A stretch of DNA of 64,000 nt from Membranipora membranacea. Lineage: Eukaryota > Bryozoa > Gymnolaemata > Cheilostomatida > Membraniporidae. Shown in pieces: positions 22,892 through 35,609 of the stretch. Each line of letters begins with the position of its first letter. Position 1 is the first letter of the stretch. The notes below the pieces were generated by a model that saw only the letters and a list, made by a program, of their open reading frames with translations, was not told the DNA's origin and ran no database searches. Location: the NCBI GenBank assembly GCA_914767715.1, contig OU612070.1, forward strand, positions 21,750,025-21,814,024, given 5' to 3'. Both the position numbers and the translations under genes were made by a program.

Positions 22892-24237
22892 GTAAACATA
22901 GCATGAGATATCTGGTATTGATAAAAGCCCGGAGTGCTAGTTGTTTGATTTGTTGATGTTTGGTGATCATAGTCACTGTTTTTCTTGTATGACAGGCACA
23001 GAACTGCTAGATTGCAGGTCATAAGTGGTCTGATAAGTAAGAGTAAGGACAAAATTGATTCCTGGCCCATCGCTGTGGTATCTGATTGGCAAGCCACCCA
23101 TACTATGTTTGTTCAAAGGCCCTTGTTCTTATGTTTGTGTCCATGACACAGGGTTTAAAACTTTGTAAAAATTTTATAGTAACTAGCAACTTTTTCTCTT
23201 TTGCAATGAAAGCAACTGTGGAGCAAAGTATAGGGCATGATCATAAAGATGCAGAAATTGGCATGGTCCTACGACTACCAAAACAACATTTTACTCACCA
23301 ATATCTTTGTCACAAGGAACATTGAAATGGAAAATGGGTTTTATGTATTTCCAAAAATAAACAAATATTGTGATATGCATACCTCAACATAATGTAAAGT
23401 AAAAAATATAAATGATCTATATTTCAGTTTCCATCATTTCAGCTGATAAACCAAGATATATAGTGTTCTTAATTCATAAACTAGATCAATTCACAGCTCC
23501 TTGAGGCCATTTCAATGTCTGGTAAATGTCCCCGCGTTTTCTCGGAAAGTGTCCGGCGTGTGATATCTTGAAATCTAGTTTTGTGAACTCAGACTTTCTG
23601 CTTACACCATACCCTTTTAGAGAAAACATTTAATAAGCATTCATAAGTAGTTGGAAACCATTGAACTAAATGTTTGATTTCCTACAATATTGCAGGAAAC
23701 ACAAGAAATGACAAAGAATTACTCTGTGGTAGGAGGGTATCATGTCAAAACAAACTATAGCAACTTTACCGATTTCTTTGGATGAGGCGAGATGTGTTTT
23801 AGTATTGTACCAAGCAGGAGCTGGTCCAGGAATAGGGGGTAGACGATTCCAGGCTGTAGCTGGTACTCTGTACTTGTTTATCAGCGGTGTCGTCACAAAT
23901 CTTTCATTACCCACTCCTGACAGCTCGTCGAGCATCTTCAATTTTTGTAAAAAAAACCCATTTAAACTTGATGGGAAGGATGTGCGATATATATATTACA
24001 ATTACAATACATAGATTTTTGAACTTTAGATTTCAATTCCATATGGATTTTATCACAATCATTCAAACTATCATTCTTTATTTCCGCTCTTTCCCAACGG
24101 GTGAACCAAGGAGTTAGAGTCTCTTACTCATTGGGTGAACTAACACATCTAGTTTGATGTTTGAAGCAAGCTGTTTTATGAATCGATTAATTATTTTCTT
24201 GGTTGACTACACAGGGGAGTTAATCCGGTGTGGTACC

Positions 24238-24335
24238 TAGTGAGGTAGCCAATGCTTTAGCTCTTATCTGATTGGCTGTTGGGTAGGAAACCAACCAATC
24301 AAAGTCACCACATTGGTTTCTAGTGAGGGCCCTAT
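24238..24335. repeat. Hairpin MITE, second copy
   Basis: The left end reads CTAGTGAGGTAGCCAATG and the right end CATTGGTTTCTAGTGAG. The centre has TGATTGGCTGTTGG and CCAACCAATCA. It is related to the element at 22496-22583 through GAGGTAGCCAATG and the ATTGG arms. Confidence 0.5.
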
Positions 24336-25840
24336 CCATAACATGACTGATAATAGGCCACGCCCACTTAACACAAGTCTATCATAATATATTATGTTTA
24401 CTTCTCTTGAATATCCTGGGAAGTTAGCTTCTCAATATATACAGGTTGTCTATAGACAGGTCACTTAGAAATCTATTATAAGAATATGAGTCAAAAAATA
24501 ACAAACTTTACTTGTATATATCTTGATACTAGATACTGATGGATGCGCAGTTGTATTTCCAAGTTATGATGAGTGCAAAGGATGGAAAATTTGGATACAC
24601 ATGAGAGGTATAGAACTAACCATACAGTCTTTAAATCATACCTGGCTGTACATGGAGATCATAAAACTATATCTTTTGGGGAACTCCATCCTTGCTTTGT
24701 CCGCCTTTGTAATTGTTTCCTTCCTAACAAATAAAATGTTGCGGGATACGATACCTTGAAACCTAGTTTAAGCGCTTAAACTGTGTCGGGATGGCTGGTG
24801 GAGTATGATGAAATGCCTCTATCAGCTATCCCGACAAAGTTTGGGATCTTAAACTACTTGAAACCATGAAGACCCCATAAAGTTTAAAAGCTGGTGATAA
24901 TAAATCCATTAGTGTGGTTGTTGGATGAACCATTTATCAAAGTGTTGTCACAAAAATGTTATTTTACGGAAAACTATGGGATATAATTTCCGATTTGAAC
25001 ATGGACATCGCCTTACCATCTATTGGCTGTTTCAGCATTCTCCTGCACAAAGCGATGAGATCCGCTACGCAGTGAGCCCATGATGAATTATCACTGTATT
25101 TATTGCTCCTAGCAGTCTAGTGTAAAGTCAACTCTGACAACTTTATAAGAAATAAATGTGCAATCAGATTATCGCACTCTGTAAACAATAACACTAAACA
25201 ATAGACATTGCGCAGGTCAGATTTTAGCTACACATCAAACTCAGCAGTATGTTATAAAGTCATTGCAGGAGAGACAAAACGGTAAAACAAAGAAAGCTGA
25301 AAACTTTGGCTGCTGTATCACTATATTAGTTTTATCTTTGAGTGAATTTAATATGCATTTAACAATAATAATTGCTACGACAGACATACTTCATGGATCT
25401 AGGCAGCTTGGTTCTAACAGATCTTGCTTTTATTTTGAGACCATTGGAGATCGTAAACACAGAATAAACAACAACAATTGGAAGATTAGCAAATGAATGA
25501 AAAACGTGTGCATGTTTGGGCAACCAGTGCAATGCAATACAACTAAACAATAATGCCACTCTTATTTATACAGCTATAATACATAAGCAATAATACACAT
25601 TTCTTATGACATTGCAAATTAATAACACATTCTAAAACTGTACCTTAGGTGCTTGGACCTGAGTATGTTTGCCAAATACTATAAGATATGTTCTATGTTG
25701 AGAGACAAGAAGGAGCTGTGTTTAGTGTGATGTGTGATGTTTGATGTGGTGTATTACAGCTACAAAACACTTACAATGTTATACTGACGGCAGCATAAAT
25801 CGGCAGCAAATTTAGCTCATCATAGCTTTTATGTAGAGCA

Positions 25841-25841
<1 letters not shown>

Positions 25842-25871
<30 letters not shown>

Positions 25872-25900
25872 CGTGCGTGCATGTATGTGCGTGTGTGTAT
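25842..25900. repeat. GT/GC dinucleotide microsatellite
   Basis: A GT run of about 14 units, passing into GCGT and ATGT variants. It explains the Thr-His-rich open frame on the minus strand. Confidence 0.9.
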
Positions 25901-27389
25901 ATTATCGACGACAAGTCAGCATTATTATCATACAAATTGTAGTTTTTGGTGCATGAAGAAAAATCCATATATATAAATGAAATATCCCATCCAGAAAAGG
26001 TAGAAATCCATATCAGTACGTGTATAATGAGCGGTTTGCATGAATTATGTGCTTAGTTATCACCAAAACCATGGTGTACTGACTTGTCCAAAAGCCCAGA
26101 CTTGACTGAGCTGATCATAGAAAAATTGATATACTGAATAAAGCTAACAAGATAAATAGCCATGTAAAAACTCGTACACAGCTATTGATTACGATGGGTC
26201 GAAAGTTAATCAGCAACAACTATAATATCAAATTTATTTGTTGATCAAGTCAAAAATGACACAAAAGACCATTTGAAAAATTAGTTTTGTAAACAAGGAT
26301 TCAGGGGTGTATTGAGGATATCATTGAACCCCAGATTTTTTTAGATTAGATTTGGGGTTGCAAGTAAAAATCTGGGGTAGAAAAGATCTGAGGTCGAGCT
26401 CATTGATCTGGGGTTGAATTCCACCTTTGAAAAAAAAGAGATGTCTCCTCTTCTTCCCGAACCCCACCCCACAGACCCCTCACAACCAGTATAATGAGGT
26501 GGCCTGTACCCTCGAGGCAGTCAAGTGCCAACTAGTAATGTGTAGTGACATCATCAGCAGTATCATGTATGTAATTTGAACTGACAACCATGAGGTGGGT
26601 ATTGGCTGCACCTTGAATATGATGATTCTATTTTGATTTGGCTTTCAAACATAACTCACTGGGATGTGATGATGAGTGTAATCAAGGAGTTAATAAATAC
26701 TTGGAATGGAGGAACGGCATGCCGAGGTCATTCACTGCAGGGATTAGCTCAGTTCTGTAAGCTGTATTCGTATTGTAATTGTATCGTAGCTGTAACAGCT
26801 TCATTCAGATACTCATGCTTCATGAACTCTATGTGACCTCTAAATCGTATTAAATTCCACCAATCAAAAACGTTAAGAGTGCTATAAGAGTTAATGAAAT
26901 ATTATTGTAGTCTGGTAACCTAGCAATGACAACATGGCTGCACCTATAGGCCCAGTCAAGGTCACAAGTCTGTCTTGTAATTTTTAACTTTGATTTGTAG
27001 ATGGCAGCAGGGGGTGGCTCTGTCGTTGCAGCAGGGGGGGGCCCAGTCGGTGCAGCAGGTGGTGGGCTCAGTTGTGACTGGTATACCAAGAGAAGGCTTT
27101 ATGGTTAAAACACACTCAGCGGTTGTAACCTCGGAGGTTTGCATAGCGTCACCATTGATAACAGATATGCTGACAGCAGCACCAGCTTTTCCTCTGAGGT
27201 TGGATCAGCGTTTGTCACCTCTGTATGCAGAGCAGTCTGCATGATGTCACATTACTATCATAAAAGTCTCAGCTGATCCTCAGAGGATTGATGTGTATAT
27301 AAAAACACGCCGAGGATCCGCTGAGGTTGCAACTTATGTCAGTGTTTTGAGAACGTTACATTAAATCCCTTTGTGGAGTTTTTACAAAT

Positions 27390-27395
27390 TTTATT
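27390..27395 (-). terminator. Poly(A) signal AATAAA (minus strand)
   Basis: AATAAA on the minus strand in the context CATCAAATAAAATTTG, about 125 bp after the stop of the His/Gly/Tyr/Asn-rich gene. The same context follows the broken copy on the plus strand near 20,120. Confidence 0.65.
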
Positions 27396-27519
27396 TGATG
27401 CAAAAAATATGAAAATCACAATTGAGTAATAAACTTTTGCTCATTGAATAAAGATGACTATTACAGATCTGGATGTTAACTCTGTGACATCATTGTTCCG
27501 GTAGCGGATATGAGGATGT

Positions 27520-28957
27520 TTACCACTTCTTTCCGTGGGCTGCAAACAAGAAAACAGACATGGATGCTGTATTGAGAACAAATTTAGATGCTTGTCAACG
27601 AATCACAGAACACAAAAGACAGAACTCAAAGTATCAAGGACCTTCTCTTAGATAAATTTTCACGCATTCTGTAATTGATTGCTATGTGTAATCGGCTTCG
27701 TTGTTTTTCATTTAAAAAGCCTTCTACAATATCAGTTAGAAGTGTGATATTAAAACTACAACTCACTGTTGTATCCATGAGATCTCTGGGCGTATCCGTG
27801 GTTGTATCCGTGTCCGCTCTTGTGTCCGTTGTTGTAGCTGTTGTATCCGTGTCCGTTGTTGTATCCATGTCTGTTGTTGTATCTGTGTCCGTTGTTGTAT
27901 CCGTGGTTGTAGTTGTTCTTGTGAGCGTATCCACCATGTCCATAAACGGTATGCTGATATCCATATGGGCCATGATGAGAATCGTATCTGTGTACGTTGT
28001 AGTTGAATCTTCTGGCTGGCTGTCCGTATCTAAAATTGAAAGAACTAAATTTAGCTTATGGGAGTATGGAATGAACAATAATTGGGACACAATCATGCTA
28101 CCAGTATCTAAAGCCCTTCAACCCCGCGTATAACACAGCCAATAAAACTTGTTTTTGCCCTTCATATTGTCTGCTCTTTCATATTGCAGGGATTGGCCAA
28201 ATTAATTTATGACACAGCCAGTACCTATTATATTTATTCAACAAAAATGTGAGCATATTAGCAGGTGCTTCTAGAGTCATATTTAAAGAAAGAAAAAATA
28301 TGGGAATCAAATATGAGTATTATATGATAATTACCCCTTGTTGTATCCATATCCACCACGGTTGTATCCAGCGTAGTGTCCGGTTCTGTATCCTCGGTTG
28401 TATCCGTGGGACTTGTGGGTGGTCTCGTAGGATCCGCTGGCCTCTACGTGCTTACCATGTCCGTTGGTGTACTCCAGGCTGTAGCTACCGCTGGTAGATT
28501 TCTTGGCGTGACCACCGTGGTATCTAAAAATAGAGACATAGTCATCAGTCCCGTATTTATGCTATGCTTAACGTAAATGTTGCCTTTGTTATACCATTGA
28601 CGTGTAATAAGATTGTCTCCACATGTATATAATTGTTAAGAAATATATTCTAATTACTAAAATTGAGGCGCTTTTAGCCTTTCATTCAATAAAATCTATG
28701 TCCAGTTATCACGAGATAATGCAACTATATTTAAATCAAATTTAAGTTAAATTTAAATATAGCTCAGCATCGTGCCTGATGGTAAGCTATATTTGTGAGT
28801 GTGGCCAGAGGCAACTCTCTTTATGAAAAACAGTCACCGAAGTGAAGAATACTTGTATATAGGATTAAAAAAATAGAGATAACCAATCGTAATCACAAGC
28901 TTACCCGGAGGCGCTGACAGCAACGATGAGGAGAGCGGCGGCGATGAAAACCTGCAT
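27520..28957 (-). CDS. Secreted His/Gly/Tyr/Asn-rich low-complexity protein
   Basis: Four coding exons join in phase: 28957-28905, 28523-28335, 28029-27767 and 27539-27520 (stop TAA), giving 174 residues. Exon 1 is a signal peptide, MQVFIAAALLIVAVSASG. The mature protein begins YHGGHAKKS, has EYTNGHGKHVEASGSYETTH, and then many short repeats of the type GY-N-x-GH, such as YNNGHGYN, ending in YNTHGKKW. No cysteine is apparent in the mature chain. Such composition is seen in extracellular matrix, adhesive, cuticle or shell-matrix proteins and in some antimicrobial or metal-binding peptides. The family is not identified and the function is open. A 5' UTR exon and a TATA box lie upstream. A broken inverted copy is at 18913-20003. 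Confidence 0.83.
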
Positions 28958-29145
28958 ACTAAAATAGAAAAATATATTAAATTAAATTTTGTCCTGAATT
29001 ATATATCAATGATTTAAGAATCCATTGACGCTTTCAATTCATTGCGCTTTGCAGTTTTAAACTTTAAACAAATATTCCTGAAGTGAAGTGTAAGCACAGT
29101 ATTTTAGACAGATAGATTTTGAATGGGTAAAGTTAAAGTGCCTAC

Positions 29146-29189
29146 CTGAAGTTTGTGTGTTTCTATGTCCGAATGTAGGAAAAGAATGA
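29146..29189 (-). other. 5' UTR exon of His/Gly/Tyr/Asn-rich gene
   Basis: Non-coding first exon inferred from the TATA box about 25 bp upstream, a CTTCAG/GTAGGC donor at 29144-29146, and the acceptor TTTTAG just before the ATG exon at 28957. The exact start is an estimate. Confidence 0.5.
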
Positions 29190-29210
29190 TTTTTCTCAGT
29201 TCACACGGCC

Positions 29211-29218
29211 CTTTTATA
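29211..29218 (-). promoter_or_regulatory. TATA box
   Basis: TATAAAAG on the minus strand, properly placed ahead of the 5' UTR exon of the His/Gly/Tyr/Asn-rich gene. A strong TATA box suggests regulated, possibly tissue-specific high expression. Confidence 0.65.
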
Positions 29219-29221
29219 CCA

Positions 29222-31825
29222 AAACCCCAATAAGGTAGCGATGTTACCATTACATAACAACCCTGTCAGGCATTGCACCTGGCGATGGTTTTGTAGCCTG
29301 CTGTGTCCCGTTGATGGCTCCATCCTGCTTTGAGGGTTTCCTCGAAAAAATTACCAACAGCTTACGGCCATTCACCAGCTTAATATAATTATGTAAATTA
29401 CACACATGGTGAGGTTTTACTTGGCACGGCGCCATTTAAGCATTAATTCACACATCCCCTGGGGCTATGAACCCAAATAACATTCAGATCAAACTCTTCC
29501 ACAGCCAACTACTCATCAATTTTATCGTTTCAAATTATAAATGAAGCCTTTGGACTGTTAATGTTTTGAACTCAAATTTAATAATTTTGAAATAAATTAA
29601 TGCTTATTAAATTTTGTTTAAATAAGCATGGTACTGTGCCAGTAAAATGCAAAATTTATTGGGAAAAGTACATTTATGATGTCCTATGTGTTATCGAGAC
29701 ATTATAGTACTGATATACGACCAAACACAATCAGTCCTTCTATGAATGTTTATATTGATGCTGAAAAAAGGTTTTTCTCTGAGCAAACCGAATGATGATG
29801 ATGATGCCTCCTATATAAGAAGTTGTAGCCTACGGCAGCCTGTGGTGTCATAAAGTTAGAAGGTAGATGAGTGACCTTCAACCTTGCGTGCCACTAGGGC
29901 CGTCAGTTTATCCAAAATTCACTCTTCCAAACATTATTTTTCACAGATAACATGATAATAGTTTCTGTCAATATACTAGTAATGTATTTTTTTTTATTTT
30001 TCTTTCCAGGGCTAATATTGTAAAACATTCATTGAGAATGAAAATTATGCAAATAAAGTATTAAACAAAAAAGTGGCCAATTATCGTTTAGAAAAGAAGC
30101 CAACCTTGCACAGTGCTAAAATGCGTAATTGGGTTACTTTCTATGTTTCAGTCAATGTCTTTTTTAATTATTTTTATCATTTAGAATTTTGGTCTGACTC
30201 AACTTTAGCCATTAATTAATACAAACGCTATCAAAATTATTCAAACAGTAAAATGCATATTCAATTTAAAAGAGAAAACCAATATTTCAGAATGTAAACC
30301 ACTTCTTTGATTTGATGTTTTAAGTTGTGTAGGGTCATCGACTCACCGTAACATACCTTTGTCACACCCTCAAATACAACCAATCACTGATATCATTCAG
30401 AGGTTAGGGCATCACCTTGTGTGAATGCATAACAAACCGAACTCTTGTTTTTTTCAAACCGGGTTTTTAGAGGTGTGTATGTCAAAAAGGCCCTTGAAAC
30501 ATTATGGCATCCTGCTGTGAATCTGAAGCAATAATTATATTGTTAGATCATCTAACTACTAAGTAACAAGGATTATTATTCAGCATAGAGACAGTAAATC
30601 GTGTGAGCCTTCGTCTGCCCTGAGCCAGTAGTGAAATGGGCGTGTGTCAGGCCCGTGGCAGGTGGACCAATGACCAGAAAGAAAAACAGATGAATTAACA
30701 AGGCACGTATAGTTCTAGGGGAGGCAGGGACTTTCCGCCTTCCTTAGAATTCTCAATAGAGTGGCCAAATAATGCTATACATGAATATCTCATGTCAGAA
30801 TCAGCTCTTTTTGGGACTTCCATTTGCTATTTATATCATTAAAACACTTTGGAGGCTCCACAGGAAGAGCCTACAATACTCAACCTGGTGCCACTTCACA
30901 CCCTCAAGGCTATTCGCCTTCCCTCCCATTTTTTGTCTAAACTACGGCCCTGCAGAATAGAACTTTAATAGGCAGGTCCTTTACAAGAGTACGTATAATT
31001 ATAATTCTCTGACTTCTTGGCAATCTCAGCTCTGTAAGATAAATGATGACCGAAAAACCATAGACTTAATAATTATTATTAAGTTTATGCCTCAAACTCA
31101 ACTCTGCAAAAACTGAAACTGCTCACTGTCTATGACATAAGTCTTCCTTTCTTGTTATAAATGACACATAGTTGAAAAAATGACAATCAAATATTTCAAT
31201 GTCATTGTGGAACAATTAATAGCAAATTGAACTAAATGTTTTCTACTTAGACCGCGTAACAAACGAAGATTTTTGGGGTTTTTCAATTTTAGGTCTTGGA
31301 AAAGTGTTTGGGCTATGGCTGTCGGTTATCGGATTTTGGCTATTTTACTCCCCCCCCCCTCTACCTTAAGAGTACACCTCTATAATTGCTCAAAATATCT
31401 TTACATGCTGGCTGCTGTGATTTTCCAAGCTGTTTTTCCGTAAAAGTAAACTAGCCTGCCATGAATCTTCTGTAACAATTTACAACTGCGGTATGTGCAT
31501 CACACTCCAGTGTGTGTCCTAAAACCTGTCCCAGTGCTGATAATAAGAGAAGTGTTTGTGGAATGATAAGGTGAACTCAAAGGAACTGTGTAACATCAAC
31601 TGATAAGATGATAGTATTACATGCAGCCCAGAAAGTAATCTAGTCCCGTCATCGTATTGAGAACTCACTTAATTTAGCAACAGGCAAACCTTCCGCATCT
31701 CTACAGTTAAGTGTTCAGTGTTAGGTACAAACACCAAGAAGAGAACTACAATATACATGAACCATAGCCACAATCCGCTTCGCAGCAACAATAATCAGGA
31801 GGAGATAACTACATGTGCAGCTAGA
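29222..31825. other. Intergenic, no gene recognised
   Basis: No supported gene. It contains a small palindrome at 31058-31089 and AT-rich single-copy-looking DNA. It lies between divergent genes (minus at left, plus at right), so it probably holds both promoters. Confidence 0.45.
31058..31089. repeat. Palindrome CCATAGACTTAATA family
   Basis: CCATAGACTTAATAATT followed by ATTATTAAGTTTATG, nearly self-complementary. Relatives lie at 50783-50857 and 55286-55316. Confidence 0.6.
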
Positions 31826-34800
31826 ATGAGGATTACTCTGGCAATCCTTTTGGTATGTAGAAGCAATAGAGAAGCCTAGAAAAGAACACAACAAATAGAG
31901 GAATGCACTTTAATTTTCGTCATTCGCCTATGGAACGCTATAACCTAAAATGTGAATGACTATGGCTGGTCATCTACCAAAAGCGATGAGTGATTGAAAG
32001 GTACTAAAACTCAACTTGCTTCTCTGTCCATAGCTTTGAAGCACCTTTGAGCTGCGTTCAGTCAATCAACTAGGACCAATCAATTACCAATAACTATTTT
32101 ATCTAATCTTTCAGGTAGAATTTTCTGTTCTGATTTCTCTTTCTCCAGGAAGCGTTGAAGCAAGGTAAGCAATACAGCAACTTGACATCAAGCATATATT
32201 TCTTTTACTTACCTAACAGGATCTTATTTTTCAAAATACACCATGCACAATTTTTGTTGCCAGTTGATTATCAACCCATTCATAGTATACCATACTGTTC
32301 GCTGTGTTTATGTTTGATTTTTATACCCTGTCAATGTGATTTTTACCTATGCAGGATTGCTGCACTGGGAGAAGAGATCAAAACATTTTCATATGTAGCA
32401 TACGGGGTACAACATATGGAAGTAGACACACTTATCAAGGGCAATATCATAACAGCTGACGGACATGGAATACGAACAACAAACGGTTATGACACAACTG
32501 AAATCTCTGGTCTCCCAACACAAAACGGGTATGTCAACGGAGCAAAATATGATGCTAGATTCAACTTCATAGCTGGGTTTCATCAGATGTCAGTTGATGT
32601 CATTGTGGTGGCTGATGGGGGGAACCATTGCCTCAGGCGTGTCACTAGAAACGGTAGCGGGAGTAACACAACAGACTATATTGGGACATGTATGACACCA
32701 GGATATAACGACACAACCGGCAATGTCCAATTTTTCGAACTTAGTGGCGTCTATGGGGACAAACTCAATGCAAGCAATCTGATAATAACCGAATATGGGA
32801 ACAACGCTATCCGTCTTATGAGTACAGAAACTTTGGTTGTAAGTACACTTGTTAAGTCAGACAAACTTCTCAGGCCTAAACATCTGGTGCAAGGTGATAA
32901 AGACAACATATTTGTAACTACCAATCACGCTGTCATGCAACTAGCCAGAAAAACTAACACACTGACAACATTATCAGGCTCACAGAATGCGGGGAGGGTA
33001 GATGGCGCCTTTCTCAATGCTCAATTCAATGACCCGGCTGGTATTGCCTGGCTGAACAACCACATCCTGTTGGTAACAGACAGGTCAAATAAAAGACTAA
33101 GAGTGTTAGATCTAACTACCAAACAAACTTCTACAGTGTGCGATGTAACAGTCTCACTTCAGTTAGCCCAATGCTTGCTCAGCAGTCCCAATTCATTGCT
33201 TGTCCGAGACACAGATATACTTGTTGGAGATCGGGGACAAATTTGGAGCATTCAAGGTGGGTAAATGTTTCTTTAAACTTTATACACAGAATAAGAAAAG
33301 TGGCATAAGCTATCAACCCAATTCATAGTAGTCCCTGCATCCGGATGCAACCACTGCTATTATTTATGCATGACAACTGACCATGCTTTCTTCTTCTCCC
33401 ACAACGATTAACTAAGCGCATAATAAGCAAGAAAAAAATGCCGCCTTAAACTTCGGTCTGAATTGTAGGAAGCATGACTACACCAAAGAGGATATTAACT
33501 ACCACTGTAACACCTACCACTAAAGCCAAAAAGACTGTTGCTATTACCCTGAAACAAACTTCTCGTAAGTGGCGATATTCTAGGATAAATATTCACATAT
33601 CTGAACTTGAAATCAACAAAATATAAACATCATAACTTCATATCATACATACAATGTAGAGAGTTTGAGTTTGACTTGAAGGATTGTATGCAGGTAAGCA
33701 GATGGTATGATTCAAAGTTTGGCCCACAAACCAGAAAGTATATTCGACGCATTACAGAATTTTGCCTCCTTCAGGGCCCAAACTTAGACAGCATTTGTTG
33801 ATTTCCACAAACCTATACCATTTTTATTATTTTTGAGGTCCAACAACAACTACACCAAAACGATCTACAGCATATCCGTGTAAATCTGGACAGGTGACAG
33901 CGGTGATAGATCCAGGAGAGAGCACAACAACAGTAGTGATAGGCCCAGGTCAGACAATAAGGTTAGCTGCCGGAGAATATCAGTATGCAATCAAAACAAA
34001 CGGCAACACATGTTTGCTAAAGATCTATGTCATCAAGAGCTCGGGTGAGTACAAGAAGACAGCCATGACTCACTGCCCCTGACTCCGGTCGTTATGTACA
34101 GTGATTGCATTTTAACCTCATATTACAACTGCATTCAAGAATTTCCAGGGCTGTATGTATCTGCGCGGTGTAGAGTATACAGTCTAGAGGAGGTATACAG
34201 GGAATATACAGTGTAGAGGGAGCATAGAGCGATATACAGAGAGTATACAGCATAGAGCGGTATACAGGGAGTAAACAATGTAGAGCTGTATACAGGGAGT
34301 ATACAGTATATAGTTGGATGACAGAGAGTATACAGTATAAAGGGAAATACAGGGTTGTTTGGGAGATACAGTATACATGGAGATCAGGGAGTATACAGTA
34401 TTAAATGAATCTGATTGTTTGGTGTTTATACTTTTGATCAGATAACATGATACGTAGAGAGATTACATTTCGTGCGAGGTACGATATAGTCTGTACCACG
34501 ATAAGAGATGATGTATCAAAGAGGACTCTAGAGTCAATACTGGAAAACAACTACAAGAAGGTCTCAGAAATATGCGCTGCAGGTAAGGCAAACTAGACAA
34601 AGACTAATTTTAGAATTCAACCTGCGAGTTCATGAGACAATGAGATACCCGCCGTACATTAGTTATTTAAAATCAGGGATGTATGTCTTTGGTATAGGCC
34701 CGATTAATAGGGATGGTATTTGACAATACTCTCATGCAGCCACTGCAACTTTTTCATATAGCAATGTTAGATCGCATTGAGATATGAGCACATTGAGCAC

Positions 34801-35609
34801 CTCAGACACACATCAGAATGATAATGGGAGTTGCTGTATCGCGCCTGGGTTTGTATTTAAAGACAAACTTGAATTAAACAAAGAATAAAAGTCTAATCAG
34901 AATACTATGCTCTGCAAAAATATCAAAATTTGAGACATATGATGATGAACTTTAGGAAAACAAATTTGTTTTTTGGACACCTGTAGCTCAGGCACAGCTT
35001 ACAGCTCATAGCTTTTAGTCAGTGTATTTCTACAATTTACAATACATTTTTAATGCATCAGACTGTGAGCGCGATGCAGGGATGAGAGCTTCCACAAGTT
35101 GCAGTGGAAGTACCCTAATTGTTGATTGGCCGATGAGGATACGATATGGGAGGAGTTTATCAACCACTTTCTTTGGTGAGGTAAAGCAGAGACTCACAGC
35201 AAGGCTAGTAAGAAACGGAGCTATCCTACAGCTGTTCTTTATATATAAATCCCCACCGTGAGTTCCTATCTATGAATCTAAGAATCATTGAACTTGGCTA
35301 CATGCACTCTGATATACATTCATATCAATGGCTCTATGCTTTTAAGATACCAGAGCCTTCTATGATTATTGCATAGACAAAACCGTTGCGCATATTTTGA
35401 GTAAAAACTCTGATCATGGCACTGCATTGGTTGTCAACTGAGGAATCAGTGCTAGAAAGAATACTTTTGTGGGTATACAACCTTTGATTTAACCATGACT
35501 GTGTAAAAGTAATTTTATATCTATTTTTTAGGATTTAACTCGGTTTTGTCTTTCTAGGGTTTCATATCCGGTACAAAGGAAGAACGGAGCATATGCTGAA
35601 CTGATTTGA
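31826..35609 (+). CDS. Secreted NHL-repeat protein with novel C-terminal region
   Basis: Eight exons join in phase: 31826-31852, 32115-32164, 32355-33256, 33469-33564, 33838-34044, 34442-34582, 35062-35257 and 35558-35609, giving 556 residues. The signal peptide MRITLAILLVEFSVLISLSP is split over exons 1-2. The large third exon has NHL-type propeller repeats: VADGGNHCLRRV, IITEYGNNAIRLM and LVTDRSNKRLRVL, each with the Asp/Glu-x-Gly/Ser-Asn-x-x-Ile/Leu-Arg core. NHL propellers bind proteins, carbohydrate or RNA; here the signal peptide implies an extracellular role. Exon 4 is a Thr/Lys-rich linker. Exons 5-8 form a region with a few Cys (YPCKSG, DIVCTTI, EICAA, CERDAG, TSCSGS) that I do not recognise. 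The stop is TGA at 35607-35609. Confidence 0.82.
34168..34405. repeat. Degenerate minisatellite in NHL gene intron
   Basis: Many variants of GTATACAGGGAGTATACAGT and GTAGAGCGGTATACAGGGAG, in the intron between exons 5 and 6 of the NHL gene. Confidence 0.75.

Larger units (their letters stand above)
22892..27389. other. Intergenic, no gene recognised
   Basis: Over 4 kb without a gene that I can support. It contains a diverged hairpin MITE (24238-24335), a GT microsatellite (about 25,842-25,900), repeated ATCTGGGGT motifs near 26,328-26,412, and a GC-richer patch near 27,000-27,060 whose minus strand reads as repeated Pro-Pro-Ala-Ala. The open frames at 23666-24117 (both strands) have no recognised motif. 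Confidence 0.45.

Noticed and set aside
23666-24117. Overlapping frames on both strands
   Set aside because: No recognisable domain, and each strand excludes the other; kept as unassigned intergenic DNA.
25771-25968. Thr-His-rich minus-strand frame
   Set aside because: Product of the GT microsatellite.
26850-27144. Pro-Pro-Ala-Ala-rich minus-strand frames
   Set aside because: Short GC-rich repeat without start, splice or family support.
27626-28133. Long Thr-Asp-rich (minus) and Val-Ser-rich (plus) frames
   Set aside because: Out-of-frame readings of exon 28029-27767.
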